Positions 56,263-64,000 of a DNA stretch of 64,000 nt are shown here, piece after piece. Made by a program: the position numbers and the translations under genes. The stretch is from Setomelanomma holmii. Lineage: Eukaryota; Ascomycota; Dothideomycetes; Pleosporales; Phaeosphaeriaceae. Under the pieces are notes generated by a model. It was not told the DNA's origin. It was given only the letters and a program-made list of their open reading frames with translations, and searched no databases. Numbering within the stretch: the stretch's first letter is position 1; every line of letters starts with the position of its first letter. Location: positions 1 through 64,000 of the forward strand of contig ML978287.1 in NCBI GenBank assembly GCA_010015745.1, read 5' to 3'.

Positions 56263-59200
56263 ATGTCTGCCGGCGCGCCGACCATCGAGGTTGGCGGCGA
56301 GGTCGCAGAGTTCTCAACAGAGGTAGGCACCATTGCGCCCAAGTTTGTCCAGAATGGACACGGCTAACTGTCATGCAGCATTTGGGCTTCCGCGCTCTAG
56401 GACAAGGCGCTGAAGGCCCCAAGAAGCTCAAGATCCTCCCCAAGCCATGGCCGACCGACAACGTACCACCCGCATGCGCGACCCTCTTGTCCATAGCCTC
56501 CAAACCCGGCTTGCTCGCAGCAGCCGGCCCCGACGCGCTGATTGTCACCTCCACCGAAAAGGTTCGCAAGGCCTTCGCCGAGAAGGCGGGCGAGTGGGAT
56601 GTTGTCTCAGACTTCAAGCCGGATGTCTCCATTTCACTGGGAATCCCGCCGCTCCGCCACGTAGTCTTCTCAATAGAGGGCGACTACCTGGTCGTATCGG
56701 CAGAGGAGAAGGGTGCACTGGCAGTCTTCAACGTGGAGAGGCTGATGCAGGGCGACCAAACACCGGAGAAGAAGATAGAGACGGATGGCGTGGCAGTCCG
56801 CGTGCTCTTACCAAATCCCATGGCTCACTACGACCAATACATGGCTGTCGTGCTGGAGTCGGGCAGATTGAGCATCGTCGACGTTGCCGAAGGTAGGACA
56901 AATACAATCAGAGGTGACGGAGTCTCTTGCGCTACCTGGAGCAGCAGAGGCAAAGCCGTAGCAGCTGGATTGCAAGATGGTACTACGGCTATATACATGA
57001 CCGATGGATCACTGAAGGGCATAATCCCGCGCCCGCCGGGCGTCGATGAGAACTACACAGTGACTGGCATCACCTGGCTAAAGACTTCGGAGCTGCTCCT
57101 CGTCCACAGCCCACGGCCAGATGCAGGAAGCGAAGAAACAGACAACAAATACCACCTCGTCGAATGCAACAAAGGTTGGAACGAGTTCGAGTTCCATGCG
57201 ACCGTTTGGGATCCGCTTCTGATAGCAACGGAAGGACCACCCCGGGCACTCCCCCCACGTTTCTCGGCCACCCGCCTGCAGAATTGGGAACCCGACCTGG
57301 ACGAGTTGCTGATCATGACCACATCTCATACAGACGCTATAGAGGTGATGACCAGCTCTAGCAAGCCGTTGTCAGCAGACCAAAAGGAGGCGGACTATGG
57401 CAAATGGGTGCTCACTCCGGCTGACGACACCAAAAAGGCTGCCGTGCCGCGATTGCTCTTCGGCGAGGAGGGCGACAGCGTCCTTGTTGGTGAGGCTCTG
57501 GATCTGTCCGCTACAGAGAAGATCCTACGACCAATTGCCACACTCGAGGAGATCACTGAGGCGCCGCATCCGCTCCCAGCTTATATGGTCCTTACACACC
57601 AGGGTGTTCTGATGGCCTGGTGGGTGGTATGGAACAAGTCTATTGAGCAGGGCACACGATATTCAGGCTTGGTCGATGGAGGTCAACAGAAGCCAGCCCC
57701 ACAACAAGCCAATACCATTGCTCCCTCATCACCTGCCCCTGCCAGCACCGCAAAACCAAGCTCCGTTTTTGGACAACCGTCTACTCCAGCAGCTCCAAAC
57801 TCCACTGGCGCAGGTCTGTTTGCAAAGCCAGCTGCGACCTTTGGTGCCCCATCGATTCCTTCATTCGGCTCTCCAGGTTTGGGATCTACTCCGCCATTCC
57901 TTGCCAAGTCATCTCAGCCGTTTGGCTCGACGACACCTGCTCCAGATAAACCTGCGGCGCCTGCTTTTGGATCTCCTTCTGTCATGAGCGGTGCCAAGGG
58001 TGCCGGATTCGGTGCAGTGGGTGGACTGGGCAGCAAACCTTCTCCATGGGCTACTCCCTCGCAAAACACCACCACTTCACAGACGTCCGCAAACCCATTT
58101 TCGGCGGCGGCAGGCAGTGGATCGTCTGGGTTTGCCAAATTCGGGCAGAGTGGTGGTGGCTCGGGCTTCTCAAGTTTCGGCAGCACTTCCAGTGGACAAA
58201 CCGGGTTCGCGTCTCTTGGTCAGCAACAGTCAAAACCTGCCTTTCCGGGTCTGAAGACGGAGCCGAGTGGATCTACAGTCACGCTTGGCTCGGTCACTGG
58301 ATCCTCTCTCCCTTCATGGGCGAACACCCCGGCTCAAGGCGGCTCTGGCTTTGGTTTTGGTCAAAGCAAGCCTTCCTCCTTCAATACATCATCTTTCGAA
58401 TCCAAGACTTCGGACGTAAGCAGTGCAGAGGCCCGCGCACGGGATGAGGCTACACCGACCCCTCAGGCCCCACCACAGCCAGCAAAAGGTCATTTTGGTC
58501 TTGCCGAAGGTTTTAAGCTTGGAAGTACGTTTCAAAGTGACGGGTCTGCAAAAGACGATTTGCCCAAACCTTCAGCTCCGTCTTCTGGCTCTTTCCTAGG
58601 TAGTGATTTTGCCTCCGGATTAGGCGAAGGTGGATCAAAACCACCAGTCACTCCTGCGAAAGAGGCTAATAAGGGCGCATCTGATAATGTTTCTACAACA
58701 CCGGCTTCTCCACCACGACAGCAAAAGTCATTGTTCTCCAGCGACACACCTGCAAAGGATGATTTTAGGCCAAGAGCAACGCCACCCGTTGAGAAGAGCT
58801 CGGACGATGCACCGCTTCCACCAGACTTCTTGACGATTAAGCCGTCCCAGGAAGCAGACGATGAGCTCCCACCCCTCGCTGGTAGCCCCGGTGTCAAAGT
58901 CGAGGCACCGAGCTCCTCGCCCGAAGCATCGCCGATTGACAAGGAAGACGGGGATGAGGGAAGCGATTTTTCAGACGAAGATGATGCAGACGAAGAGTCG
59001 GGAGAGGCAGACGAAGACGAAGACGAAGATACCGAGCAGCCATCGCCAGCAGTGGCTGCCAGTCGACCGCAACCGAAGACAGATGCTCCAAGCTTCCAAG
59101 ACAGCGTCAGCCACTCTCCCCGCGTCTTTCCTTCCGCTCCCACCCCTCCCGCTGTTGGGCGAAGTGCACCACCCGATCAACCTTCGTTTTTCGGCCAGCT

Positions 59201-60650
59201 GCCTAGGCCCGCCCAGACGAGCTCGTTGTTTGGCAAAGCTAGTCAGAAAGCTCTTTTCTCTCTTGGTGGGAACAAGGCAGACCAGTCATCTACACCTGCA
59301 AAGCCATTCTTCCCGCCACCTGCCAACCGCAACCAAGAAAGTCTTCGTTCGCCCAGTCCAGTCCGCTCTGCGTCCACTTCGGCTCTCAGAACACGGCGCG
59401 AGCCCATAGCACAATCTGGGTCCTCGTTGAGTGCCTCGATTCAGCAGGCAAAACCTCTCACCCCGCAGCCTCAAGTCGTCGATTTGGAAGATGAGGAAGA
59501 CGAGCGCATGCGCGAACAGCTTTCACGACCCGTGGAACCCAGCAGGACCCTTGAAGATTTTGTCGCATATCAGAATTACACTGGCAAGTCAGCAGGCAAG
59601 ACAGGACATGCGGCTCAGATTGAGATGATCTACAAGGATATCAATGGCATGATTGATGCTCTAGGCTGGAACGCACGGTCAATCAAGTCATTCACCAAGT
59701 ATCATAAGCGACCCCAGTCCGGCCACAAGGTCGATCGGCAGACACTCGAAGACGTCGAAGATCAGGGTGAAGATGGTGCGTGGTTCGAGCAATGGACATT
59801 AGGCGAGATAGAGGGTTTGAAGTCACTCGAAGACGAACTACAAGATGCTCTTGATAGCGGCCGCGTGCAGGACGTGCTCGAGAAGCTCGGTCAGCTCGCT
59901 CGTCTACTTCGTGAGAAGGCTAAGCTGATGACCCGCCTCAACGACATTCGCCGGCAGATCATCACCCGCAAGGACCCTGATAAGGTGGAGGCCTCACGCA
60001 AGGCTCCACTGAGCAAGGAAATGGCAGACAAGCAAAGGGAGCTGCGCGTTGAGTACGCACAGATTCTAACTCTCCTAAACCAAGCTGAGGAAGAGACTGT
60101 CCTGCTTCGTTCGCGGCTGGCGGCCCACAATGCTCAAAACGGCAAAGCTGGCGCCGTGCCAACCGTAGATGCGGTGAAGAAGACGATTGTCAAGATGACG
60201 GCTCTGGCCGAGAAGCGCAACAACGACATCACGCTCATCGAGTCGCAGATGCGCAAGATAGGTTTGGCAGAGCCGAGTCGGCCTTCCTCGTCTTCGTCAC
60301 GTACCGTGGGCACGCCTCGCCGATCGCGAGGCACCAGTCTCCGTAGTAGCTTAGCCGAGTCACCCTTTGCCACGCCGCCTACCAATCGTGCCAAGATGAC
60401 TTTGAGCGAGCTGAATCATCGTGCGCTCACACCGGACGCTGAGACGACACCTACTGCCAAGAATGGCTACGGACTCTACTACACGCCTGAAGGCAGCCCA
60501 GCCCCAGGTAATGAGCTTGCTCGCCTTAGTGATCTCGTCGACGATAACATCGACAGCTTGCGCGAGACGGCAAGGCGGAGAAAGCAGGTTGCTGCAGATC
60601 TGAAAAGGGCTCTGATTGCGCGTGGGATCAAGAACACGACCATTCACTGA
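56263..60650 (+). CDS. NUP159: FG nucleoporin Nup159/Nup214
   Basis: Exons 56263-56322 and 56379-60650, with a 56-nt intron (GTAGGC...CTAACTGTCATGCAG), give 1443 residues. Residues to about 460 form the N-terminal beta-propeller (HLGFRALGQG, VVSAEEKGALAVFNVERL, SCATWSSRGKAVAAGLQDG, NYTVTGITWL), which docks the RNA helicase Dbp5. About 480-760 is FG/GLFG-like and rich in SxFG, FGxG and PAFG. A long acidic Ser/Pro region follows (near 840-900, EDEDEDTEQ). The last 350 residues are helical (EIEGLKSLEDELQDALDSG) and should bind Nup82 and Nsp1. It sits on the cytoplasmic face of the pore and works in mRNA export. Confidence 0.93.
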
Positions 60651-61031
60651 GTAGGGACGACCTGAAATCATGGTTCTGTATGATATGGCGTTTGCATAAG
60701 TGTTTGAATAGCGTATTAGTGTGTGCTCGGAAGCACATCAGCATTGGGCATTGGGCATTGAGCGTAGGACGACTGTGAACCAAAATCTGTAGCTAGTATA
60801 TCCAATGACGTCGTTTGACGGCGGATATGCATCTAATACTGTGCATGTATCAATCATCCTCTCCTGACTTCCACTGTAGGTCATTCTCGGTTGCTGACAT
60901 GGCTGAAAGTCGGACCCGACACCCATGCGAGCGCCCAGCAGTGCCATCACTCGCATGTCGTGATCAAAGCCATATATCCTCGAACCACAACATCCAAGCT
61001 TTATCCTTGATTACCTTGAAGGAAAACCACC
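60651..61031. other. Intergenic region
   Basis: 381 bp. Contains a short direct repeat (GCATTGGGCATTGGGCATTG, about 60741-60760). Otherwise nothing recognised. Confidence 0.5.
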
Positions 61032-61799
61032 ATGGCCACCGAAGCGACTGAAGTCTGCTATCTCCCATTCCAATCAGGCATCGATCTTGAAGAAGCAGAT
61101 CACAAAGCCGTCTTGACCGATACACTAGACACAATCGCCAAGCAAGATGGTATGAAGTCACTCTACTACGGCAAACAAGTCGAAAACCCGGACGTCTCGC
61201 AGATGGTCATAAGTACATCCAGCCTGTCTCCATTCTGTTCACCAAATCCCTGACTCACAGCACGCAGCATGGCAATCTCTCCAACACCACAACGCATTCC
61301 AAGACAAGCTGGAATACTAGCCCTTCTTGGAGCGCGTGGGCAAAATCCTAGCCAGTCTACCGCACATTTTCCATGCGAGTCTTGTTGAAGGATGAGATGC
61401 GCTGGATGCTTCGGTCACGGAATGCATCTCGGCGTACTTTCCGAATGATGCGGATTAGGCAAAGTACTCGAAGGACGGATGGGGGAAGTTTGCGGATGAA
61501 GCTGCTGAGGTACCTGGAGGCCAAGTGCAAGGTAAGCCGTTCCGAGTGCAAAACTGCAGTTCACCTTTGATGACTGCGTACTGACTCTGAGACCAGGGAT
61601 GACTGGTGGTTGGGCGATCGAGCCGCAGCAACATGACGGCGCGGAGAGTAAGCTGTTTGCGGCGTTTATTGGGTGGCCGAGTGTGGGCGCGCATATGGAG
61701 TTTAGGAAGACGGAGGGGTTTGGAAAGATCACACCGTTGTTGAGAGGTGGGACGAAGGGGATTAAGGTGCATCACGTAGCTTTTGTGAGGCATGCTTGA
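61032..61799 (+). pseudogene. ABM/dimeric alpha-beta-barrel-like protein, broken by three stops
   Basis: A spliced gene can still be traced: exons 61032-61212, 61268-61531 and 61597-61799 sum to 648 nt in phase (216 codons with the final stop). Both introns (55 and 65 nt) have intact GT/AG ends. Exon 1 gives EVCYLPFQSGIDLEE, exon 2 begins TWQSLQHHNAFQDKL and exon 3 has GGWAIEPQQ and FIGWPSVGAHMEFRKTEGF, the layout of small fungal stress-responsive ABM-like domains. Exon 2 has three in-frame stops: TAG 61318-61320, TGA 61393-61395 and TAG 61456-61458. No frameshift is seen, so decay is recent or the product is cut at about 76 residues. C-to-T change could make each stop. Family name is tentative. 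Confidence 0.75.
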
Positions 61800-62371
61800 T
61801 AGAGAAGATTCTTTTGCTTCTGGGTTCTCTTGGGCAAAGCACACGGTAAACATGGACTCGATTTCTTCGCCATGTCAGCTAGGATCATACAAAAGCTGAG
61901 GTTACTTTCGCGTGTATAGACTTGATCTCTCGCCTATGACAAGACCCTGTGATCAATCTAGGAGCACTGCAACCTTCCTGTCAAGAACGACGAAACAAGC
62001 CTCAAGTCTCAGTGTGGTAGCCCAAACTGCATCACCTGTATCCTTCATCCTCTTTCTGGTTGTCGCTGAGTTGCCTCTCCACGACGCTACTCATGCCGCA
62101 CACGCCGCGGGACGAAACTACCATAGCGGCCCAGCGCCGTTGTCAGCGCACAGTGTAACGCTGTTCCAGCACCAATCTATACATCAGGAACGTGGTGTAG
62201 AGGGCATGAGAAGTCCCAAGCATGAAGCTGCGGGGCTTGGACAGCTTCGTATGATGGGAGAACCAGTCCCTTGGATCGACAGTGATGCCGCTTTGATAGT
62301 CGCTGTACCGGAGTGCACCTTCGGCTAATCGTAGGCTTAGTGCCTTTCGGTTGGGACTACAATCCGCCTCT
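61800..62371. other. Convergent intergenic region
   Basis: About 570 bp between the pseudogene and TMA16 3' ends. No feature recognised. Confidence 0.5.
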
Positions 62372-62959
62372 TCATGACATGCCCTTTGGAGGAAAGCTGC
62401 TCTCCTTCTTGACGCCCTCTTTCGAGATGCGCGCAAACTTGAGGGTTGCAAGTCCGGACCATTGGCCGTTCCATTCTTTGAGCCTTTTCAGGTTCTCTCC
62501 GTCCTCAAGATCAGAAACCCAGAATCCGGACGCATACTCGCCCTGTTCAGTAGCTTGGTTTTGTTCTAGCAACGTTTGGCGTGTGCTGGCAGGTCTGCCT
62601 GGCCGACGCTCCGCCCTCAATTTGAGCACCTCTTCATCGTCACGGCCAAGATAGTCCTCAATCATGGCTTGAATTTCCGAGATGTTGAGAGGTGAACCAT
62701 GTTCTGTGGTATACGATTGGAACGACTTGATCCTCATCACTACCACAATCAGCGCTTGTCAACCATGTGTAGTGTTAATGCGCCTACGATAGTGCCGATT
62801 TTGCTTCTCTCTTAAAGCCGTCAGACGGTTGAGCTTGTCATCTCGGGCTGCTGCTGACTGTAGTCGTTTCGTATCTCTGCTGCCTTCGTGTAGATTCGGA
62901 TTCTTGCCCTTCTTCTTCCTGATTTGTTTTGTGACTTTGTCCAGGCGTTTACTGACCAT
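62372..62959 (-). CDS. TMA16: Translation machinery-associated protein 16
   Basis: Exons 62959-62788 and 62739-62372, with a 48-nt intron, give 179 residues. The start at 62959 gives MVSKRLDKVTKQIRKKKGK, the usual basic Tma16 N-terminus. The frame is open upstream to 63028, but that extension looks unrelated. LHEGSRDTKRLQSAAARDDKL, then HYLMRIKSFQ across the junction, RRPGRPASTRQTLLE and YASGFWVSDLED are family marks. Tma16 associates with pre-60S ribosomal particles in the nucleus. Divergent from EXO1. Confidence 0.9.
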
Positions 62960-63292
62960 TTTGGCAGTTTCGTGAAAGTTTTGTTGTTTGCCTGCTTGTC
63001 CAAGAAATTTTTGGAAATCGATCGGCAATCGGGGTTCACAGTGGCGCTAAGAAGAAGACGCTAGACAGGGGGTCCTTGCTAGTGCGGCGCGTTCCTGCCC
63101 TCCAACGTGCATCGCGACGAAAGCTCCACAGTACTGAGAGCGCTGTGTCTGTCGCAGCACTCTCTCAATGCCCCTGCATACTTGAAAGTCTCTTCTCATA
63201 CAAGCCCGCGTGCTTTATACCGTTATGAAGCGGTAGTTGCGACGATTGAGCCTTTGTTTGCGCCCGACGCGTCAGAGGCGAAGGCTTTCGAT
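62960..63292. promoter_or_regulatory. Divergent promoter region, TMA16 and EXO1
   Basis: 333 bp between start codons. A CGCGACG/GACGCGT-containing part (about 63110-63275) could include an MluI cell-cycle-like box (GACGCGTC at 63267-63274), a known motif for S-phase genes. Its use here is inference. Confidence 0.4.
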
Positions 63293-64000
63293 ATGGGCAT
63301 CTCCGGTAGGTACTGCCGCCCACCTCTCGCAATATCACTGACAGCACTACAGGGCTTCTCCCGTTGCTCAAGTCAATCCACAAGCCATGCAACCTCAAGA
63401 AGTTCGCAGGTCAAATTATTGGAGTCGATGCCTATGGCTGGCTGCATCGCGGCACGGCTGCCTGTGCCATTGACTTGGCGCTCGACAAGCCTACGACCAA
63501 GTGCGCTACCACAGCTGCTCCTGATGAGTACAGACTAATTCAAGACCAGATATGTCGAGTTTTGCATGAACCGCGTCCGTATGCTGATCCACTTCGGCAT
63601 TACACCTTATATCATCTTCGATGGAGACAATCTGCCCAGCAAGGCTGGCACGGAAAAGGAGCGGCGAGACAAGAGGAAGGAAGGCAGGAGACTCGGTCTC
63701 GAATTGCTGAAGGTTGGCAAGACGTCGCAGGCTCAATTGGAATTGCAAAAGGCCGTTGACGTCACACCGGAAATGGCACGAGCATTCATCGAGGAGCTGA
63801 AACACCACAACATTCAGTACATCGTCGCACCGTACGAGGCAGACTCTCAGATGGCCTACTTGGAGCGCAAGGGTATCATTGATGGCGTCTTATCGGAAGA
63901 CTCGGATCTCCTCGTCTTTGGTGTGAAGTGCTTGATCACAAAGCTTGACAAGTACGGCGACTGCGTGGAGGTCAATCGTAACCACTTCACCGCTTGTAGA
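63293..64000 (+). CDS. EXO1: Exonuclease 1, 5' part (gene runs off the window)
   Basis: Exons 63293-63305 (13 nt), 63353-63500 and 63550 onward; the window ends in exon 3. The first junction restores MGISGLLPLLKSI, the Rad2/FEN-family start. The N-nuclease block has IIGVDAYGWLHRGTAAC with metal-binding Asp30. FGITPYIIFDGDNLPSKAGTE and the I-block IVAPYEADSQMAYLERKG with LSEDSDLLVFG carry the other metal-binding acids. Exo1 is a 5'-3' double-strand DNA exonuclease in mismatch repair, end resection and recombination. The linker length between the N and I blocks and the KPCNLKKF sequence fit Exo1 and not FEN1. Introns are 47 and 49 nt. Confidence 0.93.

Noticed and set aside
58532..59143. Minus-strand ORF of 203 codons
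   Set aside because: Antisense to the Ser/Pro-rich part of NUP159. Long Ser runs reflect the sense codon bias.
62960..63028. N-terminal extension of TMA16 starting at 63028
   Set aside because: The extension does not resemble the family. The ATG at 62959 begins the conserved basic N-terminus.

Overview
This window is nuclear DNA of a filamentous ascomycete (Pezizomycotina, probably Dothideomycetes; the class is an inference). The evidence is short spliceosomal introns (mostly 46-65 nt, GTAxGT donors, CTRAC/CTGAY-like branch sites), compact protein genes on both strands, and a transposon tract at the left end with the C-to-T decay pattern of repeat-induced point mutation (RIP). I saw no bacterial, viral or organellar signature, no CRISPR array and no convincing tRNA or rRNA gene.

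Layout. 1-3037: two RIP-degraded Fot1/pogo-type DNA transposons arranged head to head, the second nearly complete with terminal inverted repeats of about 90 bp. 3190-10762: GH47 alpha-mannosidase (-), CCT6 chaperonin subunit (-) and, divergently, NOP56 (+). 12391-17953: HPC2/ubinuclein (+), an unknown disordered protein (+), a UQCC2/CBP6-like complex III assembly factor (-) and a BSD2/NDFIP-like trafficking adaptor (+). 18841-22539: two secreted PEBP-like proteins flanking adenylosuccinate synthetase. 23211-32153: an F-box-like fungal protein, a DHA1-type MFS transporter, an MDR oxidoreductase and an F-box protein. 34003-38419: LST7/folliculin, a 72-residue hydrophilin-like protein and a lysine-rich small protein. 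38781-44220: TIP20/RINT1 (-) divergent from NOP9 (+). 44562-48252: group II PLP decarboxylase (+) and GH17 cell-wall glucanase (-). 50547-60650: GUP1 (-)/ARP4 (+) and proteasome beta2 PUP1 (-)/NUP159 (+), two divergent pairs. 61032-64000: an ABM-like pseudogene with three in-frame stops, TMA16 (-) and the 5' part of EXO1 (+), cut by the window edge.

Most genes are conserved housekeeping functions: ribosome biogenesis (NOP56, NOP9, TMA16), chromatin (HPC2, ARP4), proteostasis (CCT6, PUP1), nuclear pore (NUP159), secretory pathway (TIP20, mannosidase, GUP1, BSD2), TORC1 signalling (LST7), purine synthesis (ADE12) and DNA repair (EXO1). They do not form one pathway; closely spaced divergent pairs probably share promoters. 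I found no clear undescribed system. The most unusual points are the catalytic Asp-to-Asn changes in the RIPed transposase, introns invisible to ORF callers (two stop-free 3n introns and a GC-AG intron), the PEBP pair around ADE12, the repeated LNKRQL motif in the mannosidase, and the freshly broken ABM-like gene. Exon coordinates were derived by hand from splice motifs, reading phase and family similarity recalled from memory; no alignment or search was run.
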